Notes under the pieces: generated by a model | What the model was told of the DNA's origin: nothing | What the model saw: the letters and a program-made list of their open reading frames with translations, nothing else | Database searches by the model: none | Translations under genes and position numbers: made by a program | In this document: piece by piece, positions 34,085 through 42,177 of the stretch | How the letters are laid out: the number at the start of each line of letters is the position of its first letter | How positions within the stretch are numbered: the first letter of the stretch is position 1 | Source of the DNA: Pseudoselenomonas ruminantium | Lineage (GTDB): Bacteria; Bacillota; Negativicutes; Selenomonadales; Selenomonadaceae | NCBI GenBank assembly: GCA_902781305.1 | Contig: CACZIV010000002.1 | Coordinates: 1-64,000 of the forward strand | Length of the DNA: 64,000 nt | Direction of reading: 5' to 3'

Positions 34085-34113
34085 TTGCGTAGATACGATA
34101 AGTTTACATAAAG

Positions 34114-34179
34114 ACCGGGAGGCCTTTTTCCGCAGCGTTTGACAAGCTTGTCTAAGCGAAGGAAAATGCTCTCCCCGGC
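34114..34179. repeat. Short nested-palindrome element, copy 7 (inverse orientation)
   Basis: ACCGGGAGGCCTTTTTCC pairs imperfectly with GGAAAATGCTCTCCCCGG around the perfect palindrome GACAAGCTTGTC (34141-34152). It lies 30 bases after copy 6 in the same orientation, between convergent genes. Both end in CTTTGCGTAG. Confidence 0.85.
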
Positions 34180-34208
34180 TTTGCGTAGGACGTTACTTAG
34201 TGGAAAGG

Positions 34209-36209
34209 TTACTTAGGCCGTATATTGACGAATACATCATAAAAGGCTGTTCCCGGCGCTCCATTCACCAGCTCGCCTAAATCCGTGGATAGGCCCTTGT
34301 ACAGATGGTTCAGCCCGCCATTGACGCTGGCTCCCTGCATGCTCAGAATGATATCCGGGGCTAAATCCTCGCGGAAGTGAGCCGTTACCGTGATACTGCC
34401 CTCGTCATTCCAAAGGATGGCCGGGTGTTTATCCTGCAGATGAAGTTTTTCTCCTGCCGCAGGATGGAGGTAAACCTGCGGATATTCCGGCAAATTCTTG
34501 AGCAGGGGATGGCTTTGGCTGTTGATATGTTCCTGCGCATGCGGGGTAAGCAGGTGAAACGGATATTCCTTGGTAGGCTGCAGCTGGTAAAATTTTTTCG
34601 GCAGCGTACAGCAGTGGAATTTGCCGTCAGTCGTGGCAAATTTTCCTTCCTGCCAGGGGGGCGTGGGCGGGCGGTAGCGGACAGGGCCTTGGTAAAGGTC
34701 CTGCCATTTTTTTATCTGCAGCTTTTCGCAGATATCCGGCGTAAACTCTGCACTCAAAAATTCTTCATCACTGAGGTGTGCCGGGAAGGTACTGGTGCCG
34801 GGCGCTAATTCATTCAGCCGCCTGGTCAGCAGGCGGGCGATGTCGATATCGCTTTTGGCCTCGCCGCGCGGGGGAATGGCCGGTTCGTTAATGCCTAAAT
34901 GCTGGACAAAATAACCGCCGGCGACATCTAAATGTTCAAATTCTGTGGTGACGGGCAAGAAGATATCGGCCATCTTTGCTGAATGAGTCATAAATTTATC
35001 GGCGACGACGACGAATTCCAACTGTGACCAAAGCTTGTTTAATTCGGTCAGGTTGGCATCCTGCCGCAGTACATTGCGCCCGGCTATCCAAAGGAACTTT
35101 ATGGGCGGATTTTGCAGCGTTTTCAGGCTATGGGCAAAGTTATTGATGTCGATAAAACGGGTATCGGAGCGCTCCTGCATGAGCTTAAAGTCGATGTTTT
35201 CCAAAAGGCCAATATCGGCATAGTTTACGCCGCCGCCGGCTATGCCGATATTGCCTGTGAGCATGGACAGGGCGTCGATCAGGCGAACGGCGAGCCCGCT
35301 CTCTACATGGCGCTGCAGGCCATAGCCGCACCAGATATGGGCGGGATGATTTTGCGCCAGCAACTCCGTCAGCACGTCGATGGCCTTGGCGGAAAGTCCG
35401 GTGGCTTTTCGCAGTTTGGCGGCTGGGGCTTTTAGGGCTGCAGCAAGGAGCTCTTCTGCACCTGTGACCTGTTGCGGATTGTAGGAAAGCTGCTTATTTT
35501 GTGCGAGCTTTTGCAGCAGCAGGGTCGCTAATGCGGCATCGCTGCCGGGGCGCAGCTCAAAATAATAATCGGCCTTGCGGGCGGTTTCCGTGAACACGGG
35601 GTCGATTACCACAACTTTTGCCCCGCGTTCCTGAGCCGCATAAATCACGGGCATGGTGTGGATGGAGGTCCAGGCGGGATTGGCACCCCAGAGAATAATC
35701 AGGCGAGATTCCCGCAGCTGGCGGATATCGCAGGTGATATTGGCACCGAAATCCAGATTTTGCGCATCAATACCTGAGGAAAAACAAGGGCTGCCGATGG
35801 TCTGCGTGGTCGCACCCAAACCATTAAACATCCCTTCCACAGCAAAGTGCAGCAGGCCGAAATTCCCTGAATACTTATTGAGGCACAAGGGCAGCGTGGA
35901 ATTATAGCGTTCTTTGAGGGAGAGCATTTTCCGGGCAATGGTATCAATGGCTTCTTCCCAGCTGATTCTTTGCCAGTTGCCGGAACCGCGTCCGTGCTGC
36001 TTTTGCGGATAGAGAATCCGTCTGGGGTGGTAAACCGTGGCCAGAATATCTTCCCGCTTGCTGCAAAGGCGTGCAGAGGAGCCGTCGCTTGTGTCGCCGG
36101 ATATGTATTCGATTTTGCCGCCACGGGTGTAGGCGAGAATGGGACAGGCATCATAACAGTTGCGGGGGCAGATATGGCGTGTTACCTGATAATTGCCATG
36201 AAAAAACAT
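34209..36209 (-). CDS. Molybdopterin-dependent oxidoreductase (DMSO reductase family), cytoplasmic type
   Basis: A 666-residue protein. An N-terminal 4Fe-4S motif, CPRNCYDACP with a fourth Cys in ARLCSK (about 15-55), precedes the bis-MGD domains (WEEAIDTI about 82; WGANPAWTSIHTMP about 173; C-terminal dinucleotide-binding domain from about 530). The region normally carrying the Mo ligand reads TIGSPCFSSG (about 138), so Cys or Ser is possible and Sec is not seen. No Tat signal is present, so it should act in the cytoplasm. ATG 36209 follows AAAGGAGG. It lies 24 bases from the upstream ferredoxin-like partner. The substrate is unknown. Confidence 0.88.
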   Translation of the reverse strand: MFFHGNYQVTRHICPRNCYDACPILAYTRGGKIEYISGDTSDGSSARLCSKREDILATVYHPRRILYPQKQHGRGSGNWQRISWEEAIDTIARKMLSLKERYNSTLPLCLNKYSGNFGLLHFAVEGMFNGLGATTQTIGSPCFSSGIDAQNLDFGANITCDIRQLRESRLIILWGANPAWTSIHTMPVIYAAQERGAKVVVIDPVFTETARKADYYFELRPGSDAALATLLLQKLAQNKQLSYNPQQVTGAEELLAAALKAPAAKLRKATGLSAKAIDVLTELLAQNHPAHIWCGYGLQRHVESGLAVRLIDALSMLTGNIGIAGGGVNYADIGLLENIDFKLMQERSDTRFIDINNFAHSLKTLQNPPIKFLWIAGRNVLRQDANLTELNKLWSQLEFVVVADKFMTHSAKMADIFLPVTTEFEHLDVAGGYFVQHLGINEPAIPPRGEAKSDIDIARLLTRRLNELAPGTSTFPAHLSDEEFLSAEFTPDICEKLQIKKWQDLYQGPVRYRPPTPPWQEGKFATTDGKFHCCTLPKKFYQLQPTKEYPFHLLTPHAQEHINSQSHPLLKNLPEYPQVYLHPAAGEKLHLQDKHPAILWNDEGSITVTAHFREDLAPDIILSMQGASVNGGLNHLYKGLSTDLGELVNGAPGTAFYDVFVNIRPK

Positions 36210-36233
36210 GGAGGACCTCCTTTCCAAGTGTGT

Positions 36234-37049
36234 TTATGCGTTATTTTGCAGGGTTAGGGCAGATTGTGGACAGTTGTTGACACAAAGACCACAGGCCGTG
36301 CATTTTAGAGGATTAAAGGTAAGCGCAGGTGCATTGGTTTCCTGGTGGATGGTTAGCGCTTTTTCCGGGCAGAGCATATGACAAAGACCGCAGGCGTTAC
36401 AGTTTTGGGCAAGCGAAAGCTGGGGAAAAAGCACGTTGGGAGTGGTGTTTTGCTTGCCTAACCAGATTACCGGGTCAAAGGAATATTGCCGATTTGTCTG
36501 TGCGGCGGCGATTTCGGCAGCCGTTTCGGAGGCTGCATGGAACAGGGAGCGGAAAAAGGAACGGCGGGCGACCGACTCTTTAGCCGGGGCAGATTCCTTA
36601 ACGTGCACAAGTTTTATCGGTGGTTTATTTGCCGCCTGCAGAGCGGTATTGCAGGCTTCGATTTCAGCAGCAAGCCAATCCGCCACCACAGGCTTGCACT
36701 GCTGGCAGCGGCTGGTGTCGATGGCAAGTTCCCGTTTTTCAGCCAGTGCCCATAGCAGGCGACGGTTTAGCGCACCCAGACAGGGCATGGCCTGCGGGGA
36801 GACTTTTTTGCACATCAGGACCTGCGGCGAAAGGTTTTTGACTGCGGTGAGTGCGGCATCATAATCGGTATCGCTTTGGATGGCTCCCGTGGGACAAACG
36901 GCGGTACACAGACCGCAGTTGTCGCATTTTTCGCGGTCAATTTCGCGGTTGTGGATGGCCTGCTGCGGACAGGTTTCCTGACAACGGCTGCAGGTGATGT
37001 TGGTATAGTGAAAAAGACAGCGGTTTAAATCGACATTGCGCAGGGCCAT
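36234..37049 (-). CDS. Multi-cluster 4Fe-4S ferredoxin-like electron transfer protein
   Basis: A 271-residue protein. Its N-terminal CxxCxxxCP (CSRCQETCP) and CDNCGLCTAVCP, and C-terminal CNACGLCHMLCP and CTACGLCVNNCP, predict four 4Fe-4S clusters. The middle has extra cysteines (MCKKVSPQAMPCLGAL, CQQCKP) that may bind another centre, plus a twin-arginine-like ARRSFFRSL at about 162 inside the protein. ATG 37049 is favoured over GTG 37058 by the AGAGGTGA spacing. It is transcribed ahead of the molybdopterin subunit and probably carries its electrons. Confidence 0.85.
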   Translation of the reverse strand: MALRNVDLNRCLFHYTNITCSRCQETCPQQAIHNREIDREKCDNCGLCTAVCPTGAIQSDTDYDAALTAVKNLSPQVLMCKKVSPQAMPCLGALNRRLLWALAEKRELAIDTSRCQQCKPVVADWLAAEIEACNTALQAANKPPIKLVHVKESAPAKESVARRSFFRSLFHAASETAAEIAAAQTNRQYSFDPVIWLGKQNTTPNVLFPQLSLAQNCNACGLCHMLCPEKALTIHQETNAPALTFNPLKCTACGLCVNNCPQSALTLQNNA

Positions 37050-37078
37050 GGGCGTCACCTCTAAAACGGATTTTCTTC

Positions 37079-37108
37079 ATTATACCGCTAGTGAAGAGGA
37101 TTTGACAA
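37079..37108 (-). promoter_or_regulatory. Promoter of the molybdoenzyme operon
   Basis: On the minus strand TTGTCA (37108-37103) and TATAAT (37084-37079) are spaced by 18 bases, about 30 bases before the ferredoxin-like gene. Confidence 0.6.
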
Positions 37109-37192
37109 ATGAAAGGCGTATAATTAACAGTGAGATAGGCGTAGGATATAGGAAAAAATGCGGGAACAGGATTTTTTAGTCTTGAAGGAGAA

Positions 37193-37276
37193 ATGTCTAT
37201 CAATATCGTGTGGGAACTGGAGCAGCCCATTCCGGCAAAATTCCTGAAAAAGACCAATAAACTAGCGGTAGGCTGA
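37193..37276 (+). CDS. Candidate 27-residue small protein
   Basis: The frame MSINIVWELEQPIPAKFLKK continues for seven residues to a stop. It has an excellent ribosome site (GAAGGAGAA, 5 bases before ATG) and is followed 15 bases later by a strong stem-loop terminator. A TATAAT box lies at 37119-37124 but its -35 box is poorly spaced. It may be a genuine small protein or the remnant of a longer gene. No family is recognised. Confidence 0.3.
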   Translation: MSINIVWELEQPIPAKFLKKTNKLAVG

Positions 37277-37290
37277 TATATTTTTATGAT

Positions 37291-37327
37291 AAAAAAGCTG
37301 TTGCACATTTTCGCGCAACAGCTTTTT
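37291..37327. terminator. Bidirectional terminator
   Basis: AAAAAAGCTGTTGC pairs with GCAACAGCTTTTT. It ends the minus-strand BASS transporter gene and any plus-strand transcript of the 27-codon frame. Confidence 0.85.
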
Positions 37328-37336
37328 CCTGTTCGA

Positions 37337-38296
37337 TTATTTTGCGGTCTGCACTTCCGGCAGTTCTTCCTTGTTCATTTTACTGGACAGGTAGTTGGCG
37401 GCCAAAGAGCCGGATATGTTGTGCCAAACGCTGAAGATAGCGCCAGGAATGGCAGCGGCAGGGCCGAAGTGGAGCATGGCCAGGCTGGTTGCCAGACCGG
37501 AGTTCTGCATGCCGACTTCAATGGAGATAGCTTTTGCTTTGGCAATATCCATATGAAAGGCCTTGGCCAGCAAAAAGCCGGTGCCGTAGCCCAAAAGGTT
37601 ATGGCACATAACAACCGCCATAATCAAGAGACCTGTTTCCATGATTTTCTGAGAGCTTACGGCAACTACGCCGCCGACAATTAGCACAATGGCGATAACG
37701 GAAACCAGTGGCAGGACTTTGACGACTTTCTGTACTTGCGCCTCAAAGAAGGAATTGATGATAAGCCCTGCGACAATGGGCAGAATGACCACCTGCACAA
37801 TGGACATCATCATGGCTGCCAGGGAGATTTCCACCCAGGCACCAGCCAGCCACCAGGTCAGGAGCGGGGTAACAATCGGAGCCAGTACGGTGGTGGTCAT
37901 CGTCATGGATACCGACAGCGCCACATCCCCGCGGGCCAGGTACGTCATGACATTAGAGGAGGTGCCTCCGGGGCAGGTGCCGACGAGGATTACACCAGCG
38001 GCCAGCTCAGGTGGCAGGCCGAAAGCTGTGGCCAGAAAATAAGCCAGCAGAGGCATAATGGTGAACTGGGCTAGCGCGCCGATGAATACATCCCGGGGGC
38101 GTTGGAACACCAGCTTGAAATCCGCAAGTTTTAAGGTCATGCCCATGCCGAACATGACGATGCCCAGCAGCATGGTGATGTTCGGGGCTGCCCATTTGAA
38201 GCTCATGGGTTCAATCAGGGCAATGGCCGCGATGGCGATAACCAGTACCGCCATGTACTTGGAGATAAGAGCACTTAGTTTTTCCAGATAATACAT
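37337..38296 (-). CDS. Bile acid:sodium symporter (BASS) family transporter
   Basis: A 319-residue protein with about 10 membrane helices. The sodium-binding core shows GTCPGGTSSNVMTYLARGD (about 105-123) and IEVGMQNSGLATSLA (about 255-269), both diagnostic of BASS proteins. Bacterial members often import pantoate, pyruvate or other organic anions rather than bile acids. It is transcribed alone, divergent from the ECF S-component gene. The substrate is unknown. Confidence 0.93.
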   Translation of the reverse strand: MYYLEKLSALISKYMAVLVIAIAAIALIEPMSFKWAAPNITMLLGIVMFGMGMTLKLADFKLVFQRPRDVFIGALAQFTIMPLLAYFLATAFGLPPELAAGVILVGTCPGGTSSNVMTYLARGDVALSVSMTMTTTVLAPIVTPLLTWWLAGAWVEISLAAMMMSIVQVVILPIVAGLIINSFFEAQVQKVVKVLPLVSVIAIVLIVGGVVAVSSQKIMETGLLIMAVVMCHNLLGYGTGFLLAKAFHMDIAKAKAISIEVGMQNSGLATSLAMLHFGPAAAIPGAIFSVWHNISGSLAANYLSSKMNKEELPEVQTAK

Positions 38297-38328
38297 AAGA
38301 CCAAATCCTTTCCTTTATGATGTTTACA

Positions 38329-38357
38329 ATGTTACAAGTGGATATAAGAAAAGTCAA
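38329..38357 (-). promoter_or_regulatory. Promoter of the BASS transporter gene
   Basis: On the minus strand TTGACT (38357-38352) and TAACAT (38334-38329) are spaced by 17 bases. Confidence 0.55.
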
Positions 38358-38409
38358 GGATAAAAATGGATAATTGTTTCTATATAACGGAAAAATATTA
38401 CACCTAGTA

Positions 38410-38438
38410 TTGAACTGGGTGAGGAAAAGTGCTACAAT
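38410..38438 (+). promoter_or_regulatory. Promoter of the ECF S-component gene
   Basis: TTGAAC (38410-38415) and TACAAT (38433-38438) are spaced by 17 bases. The leader is only about 25 bases, so no riboswitch fits between promoter and start. Confidence 0.6.
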
Positions 38439-38468
38439 GTGTCCATATTGAGCAAAAGGAGGAGTTTT

Positions 38469-38996
38469 ATGCATACTTTGAATGTAGAAAAAAGCCGCTG
38501 GACGGCGCGAGAGATTAGTCTTACGGCGGCCATGACGGCTGTGGTGTTCTTATTGACGTTTGTGCCCAAGATTCCCATCCCTTTGGGCTATGCCCATTTG
38601 GGAGATGCGGCCATCTTTGTGATGGTCTGTCTGGCAGGGCGGCGGGAAGCCTTGGTGGCCGCCTGTGCCGGTTCCATGCTGGCGGATTTTATGGGAGGAT
38701 TTCCCCTGTGGATAGGGCCGACCCTCATCATCAAATGGGCCATGGCTGAAACCTTCCTGCACGTATCGGACATGTCCAATAAGGATTTTATAAAATCTCC
38801 CCGCACGCTGTTGGCGCTCGTGCTGGCCTGCCTGGTGATGGCGGCCGGGTATACGGCCTTCGGAGCGGTGCTCTATGACAGTCTGGCCGCAGGACTCGCT
38901 TCAGCCCCAGGACTTTTGGCTGAAGGTGCCGTGAATATTCTGGCCTTCTATGGTGCTATCAAGCCGTTGGAAAAACTGTTTCAAAGCCGTTTGTAA
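38469..38996 (+). CDS. ECF transporter S component
   Basis: A 175-residue protein with five or six membrane helices. The N-terminal AREISLTAAMTAVVFLLTFVP and PLGYAHLGDAAIFV (about 47-60) are characteristic of energy-coupling-factor substrate-binding subunits, and AACAGSMLADFMGGFPLW (about 74-91) follows. It would work with a shared EcfAAT module encoded elsewhere to import a vitamin or cofactor precursor. ATG 38469 follows AAGGAGGAG. The ligand cannot be assigned from sequence. Confidence 0.88.
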   Translation: MHTLNVEKSRWTAREISLTAAMTAVVFLLTFVPKIPIPLGYAHLGDAAIFVMVCLAGRREALVAACAGSMLADFMGGFPLWIGPTLIIKWAMAETFLHVSDMSNKDFIKSPRTLLALVLACLVMAAGYTAFGAVLYDSLAAGLASAPGLLAEGAVNILAFYGAIKPLEKLFQSRL

Positions 38997-39009
38997 TTGT
39001 ATAAGTCAT

Positions 39010-39040
39010 GAAAGGCTGCTAACAAAAAGCAGTCTTTTTT
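39010..39040 (+). terminator. Terminator of the ECF S-component gene
   Basis: AAAGGCTGCT pairs with AGCAGTCTTTTTT (one G-T pair) across an ACAAAAA loop. Confidence 0.8.
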
Positions 39041-39095
39041 ACATCTTACAATGATATAGAAATAACAAAAATAATATGTGATATTGTTTTTATCC

Positions 39096-39124
39096 TTGCA
39101 AATAACAGGAGGGCATGTTATAAT
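39096..39124 (+). promoter_or_regulatory. Promoter of the gluconate operon
   Basis: TTGCAA (39096-39101) and TATAAT (39119-39124) are spaced by 17 bases. It precedes the gluconate kinase-gnd-gntP genes. Confidence 0.7.
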
Positions 39125-39173
39125 GACTTTGTAAATGAAAGATATATAACATTTTATATAAGGAGTGATGATA

Positions 39174-40724
39174 GTGAATATTCAATATCGTCAGGAATCC
39201 GTTTGGATTGGCATTGATGTGGGAACCACCGGGGTTCGTGCTATTGCCTATGATATTACCGGCAGAAAGGTAGCGGCAGCAGAAGCCTTTTATCCGTTGC
39301 TTACGCCGCACCCGAATTGGGCTGAGGAAAATCCGGCGCAGATTTTTTCAGCAGTGCAGGAGGTAGTTGGCAAGGCCGCAGCTGACTTGAGATACAAGAG
39401 CCGTCAGCTGGCAGGTATTTCGTTGAGTACGGTCATGCATAGTTTTGCTGGCTTGGACGCGAACTATCAGCCGCTGATGGATATGCAGACCTGGGCAGAC
39501 AGCCGCAGTGCGGAAATCGTGCGGGAGATGAAAAAAGACGAAGCGTTGTGCTGTCGTTTTTATGAAAAAACCGGCTGTCCAATCCATGCCTCCTATCCGC
39601 TTGCTAAAGTGCTCTGGCTGCGCAAGAATCATCCGGATTTGTTTCATCAGATGCGTTATGTGGGTTCGTTGAAGGATTATCTCTTCTATGGGCTGACAGG
39701 CAAATGGCTCATTGATCACTCGGCGGCCAGTACCAGTGGCTTATACAACGAAGTGAAGATGGATTGGGATGATGAAATACTTGACTATGCGGGCCTAAAA
39801 AAGGCACAGCTTCCGCCAGTGGTTTCCACGATACATATGGAGAAATTGCAGGACGATGCAGCTCAAGCTATGGGGCTGCCTGCAGGCCTGCCAGTGGTTA
39901 TTGGTGCAACAGACGGCGTGTTGGTCAATGTGGGCATTGGGGCTGTACAGCCGGGGCAGCTCAGTGCAACAATCGGCACTAGTGGTGCGCTGCGAATGCT
40001 GACGGAAAAACCGCTGACGGATAAGAAGATGCGGACATGGTGCTATAATCTCGTGGACGATATGTGGGTAGCCGGTGGTGCTATCAATAATGGCGGTATG
40101 ATTCTGCGTTGGGTGCGGGATAAGGTTTGCCACTATACGCCTCATCATCTGGAAAATCTCGATGTAGATGGTTATGATCTCATGACCATGAAGGCAGCTC
40201 ATGTAGCGGCTGGAGCGGAAGGCCTCATTATGCTGCCGAGCTTTACCGGAGAACGCGCGCCTTATTGGAATTCGGAGCTTCGAGGGATGTTTTTTGGACT
40301 GTCTCTGAATCACAGCCGTTCCCATATGATTCGTGCCTGTATGGAGGGCATTGCTTATAGCATGAACGCGGTAATGCTGGCCTTGCGGGATTTTGGGGAA
40401 ATCAAGGATATCCGGGTTAGCGGCAGTTTCACTAAGTCAGAACTTTGGCTGCAGATTCTGGCTAATGTTCTCAATGAGGAACTGATTTTACCCGATAACA
40501 GCGAAGGCGCAGCTTTTGGGGCGGCGGTGCTGGGCTTTATTGCCAGTCGTGAACTGGCAGGTATCGGTGCAACTAAAGAATTGGTTAAACCCAAGCGTAT
40601 TATCCGTCCAGATGAGGACGACGTAAAAGTTTATCAGGAACTTTATCGGATTTATGACCAGTTGTATTGGAAATTGCAGCCAGAACTTGCGGCTATCGCA
40701 GCGTTCCAACAGGCGCAGGCATAA
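39174..40724 (+). CDS. gntK: Gluconate kinase, FGGY family
   Basis: A 516-residue FGGY kinase. WIGIDVGTTGVRAIAYD (N-terminus) binds phosphate, ISLSTVMHSF and MQTWADSRS lie in the sugar domain, GATDGVLVNVGIGAV (about 243-257) and ATIGTSGALR are FGGY motifs, and RVSGSFTKSELWLQI (about 418) is near the ATP site. Context with 6-phosphogluconate dehydrogenase and a GntP permease supports gluconate as substrate. GTG 39174 is chosen because AAGGAG lies 8 bases upstream; GTG 39165 and ATG 39168 are too close. It is the first gene of the operon. Confidence 0.9.
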   Translation: MNIQYRQESVWIGIDVGTTGVRAIAYDITGRKVAAAEAFYPLLTPHPNWAEENPAQIFSAVQEVVGKAAADLRYKSRQLAGISLSTVMHSFAGLDANYQPLMDMQTWADSRSAEIVREMKKDEALCCRFYEKTGCPIHASYPLAKVLWLRKNHPDLFHQMRYVGSLKDYLFYGLTGKWLIDHSAASTSGLYNEVKMDWDDEILDYAGLKKAQLPPVVSTIHMEKLQDDAAQAMGLPAGLPVVIGATDGVLVNVGIGAVQPGQLSATIGTSGALRMLTEKPLTDKKMRTWCYNLVDDMWVAGGAINNGGMILRWVRDKVCHYTPHHLENLDVDGYDLMTMKAAHVAAGAEGLIMLPSFTGERAPYWNSELRGMFFGLSLNHSRSHMIRACMEGIAYSMNAVMLALRDFGEIKDIRVSGSFTKSELWLQILANVLNEELILPDNSEGAAFGAAVLGFIASRELAGIGATKELVKPKRIIRPDEDDVKVYQELYRIYDQLYWKLQPELAAIAAFQQAQA

Positions 40725-40736
40725 GGAGGCAGGATA

Positions 40737-42146
40737 ATGGAAAAGAAAATGGATATCGGCATGGTGGGGATGGCCGTGATGGGCAGTAACCTGGCCCTCA
40801 ACATGGCTGACCACGGTTTTGATGTAGCTTGTTACAATTACACGCCGGATTTGACAGAAAAAGTGTTGCGAGAGCATCCACATAAGCATATGCATGGTTT
40901 TTTCAATCTGCAGGAGTTTGTGGATTCACTGCAGAAACCTCGCCGCATTATGCTGTTGATTATGGCAGGGGAACCGGTGGATTCCATGATTGAGCAGCTC
41001 ACGCCGCTTTTGGAGCCGGGGGATATTATTCTCGATGGAGGTAATTCTTACTTTGGGGATACTCGGCGGCGGCAGACAAAGCTACAACAGGCCGGTATCC
41101 ATTATTTTGGGGTGGGAATTTCCGGCGGGGAAAATGGCGCCCGCAGAGGCCCATGTATCATGCCTGGGGGAGATAAGGAAGCTTATGAATTTGTGCGGCC
41201 GGTTTATGAGGCTGTAGCGGCTAAGGCAGACGGACAGCCCTGCTGCAGTTATATCGGCCCGGATGGCGCTGGGCATTATGTGAAGATGGTGCATAACGGC
41301 ATTGAATACGCAGATATGCAGTTGATTGCCGAAGCTTATCTGCTATTGAAATATGCTGGGGGCTATAGCAACAGGCAAATTGCCGAAATCGTTCATCAGT
41401 GGAATCAGGGAGAACTCAGGAGTTTCCTGATTGGCATTACGGCAGATATCTTTGCTGAAGATGACGATGCTGGCGGGCAGTTGCTGGATAAGATTGTGGA
41501 CAGTGCCGGGCAGAAAGGCACAGGCCGCTGGACCAGTATTGAGGCCTTGCGGCAGGGCGTGAATATATCTCTAATTACGGCGGCCTGCAATGCACGGGTG
41601 ATGTCTAACCTTTTGTCGGAGCGGCAGGAACTGGGCAGAATCATTCAGCCTGCCTGTGCAGAGACTAAGATAGATGGTGATTTTGTGGAAATGGTGCGGC
41701 AGAGTCTGTACTTGGGCAAGATTGCTGCTTATGCACAAGGGTTTGCTCTTTACCGTTCCGCAGATGTGCATTATGGATGGCAGTTGGATTTGGGGCAGAT
41801 TGCCGCGATTTTCCGGGCAGGTTGCATCATTCAGGCAGACTTCCTGAATCGAATCACCGCAGCCTTTACCGCGAGTCCGCAGCTGGATAATCTGTTGCAG
41901 GATACGTTCTTTGCAGGTAAGGTCAATGAAAATCTCGCGGCTCTGCGCCAGACGGTGGCCAGTGCTGTACAACTGGGGATTCCGGTGCCGGCACTGGCTT
42001 GTGCGGTGGAATATATTGATGCCCTGCGTGGTACGCCGTTAGGGGCTAATCTGATTCAGGCACAGCGGGATTATTTTGGAGCACACACCTTTAAGCGTAT
42101 CGATAAAGAAGGCTCGTTCCACCATGAATGGCAGAAAAATTTCTAA
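40737..42146 (+). CDS. gnd: 6-phosphogluconate dehydrogenase, decarboxylating
   Basis: A 469-residue enzyme oxidising 6-phosphogluconate to ribulose-5-phosphate plus CO2. The dinucleotide-binding start IGMVGMAVMGSNLALNMADHG (about 7-27), GISGGENGARRGPCIMPGG (about 126-144), and GHYVKMVHNGIEYADMQ (about 180-196) with the catalytic Lys are visible; IxKxxHHEW-like residues close the C-terminus. Full length for the family. AAGGAGG precedes the ATG. With the kinase and permease it forms a complete gluconate-to-pentose-phosphate route. Confidence 0.96.
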   Translation: MEKKMDIGMVGMAVMGSNLALNMADHGFDVACYNYTPDLTEKVLREHPHKHMHGFFNLQEFVDSLQKPRRIMLLIMAGEPVDSMIEQLTPLLEPGDIILDGGNSYFGDTRRRQTKLQQAGIHYFGVGISGGENGARRGPCIMPGGDKEAYEFVRPVYEAVAAKADGQPCCSYIGPDGAGHYVKMVHNGIEYADMQLIAEAYLLLKYAGGYSNRQIAEIVHQWNQGELRSFLIGITADIFAEDDDAGGQLLDKIVDSAGQKGTGRWTSIEALRQGVNISLITAACNARVMSNLLSERQELGRIIQPACAETKIDGDFVEMVRQSLYLGKIAAYAQGFALYRSADVHYGWQLDLGQIAAIFRAGCIIQADFLNRITAAFTASPQLDNLLQDTFFAGKVNENLAALRQTVASAVQLGIPVPALACAVEYIDALRGTPLGANLIQAQRDYFGAHTFKRIDKEGSFHHEWQKNF

Positions 42147-42177
42147 AATTCGCATTCAATTTTGACAAGAGAGGTCT

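Noticed and set aside
34018-34179. Simple rho-independent terminators for the permease and molybdoenzyme genes
   Set aside because: The stems lack T-runs and share the conserved heart of the element family; termination may still occur but is not their defining feature.
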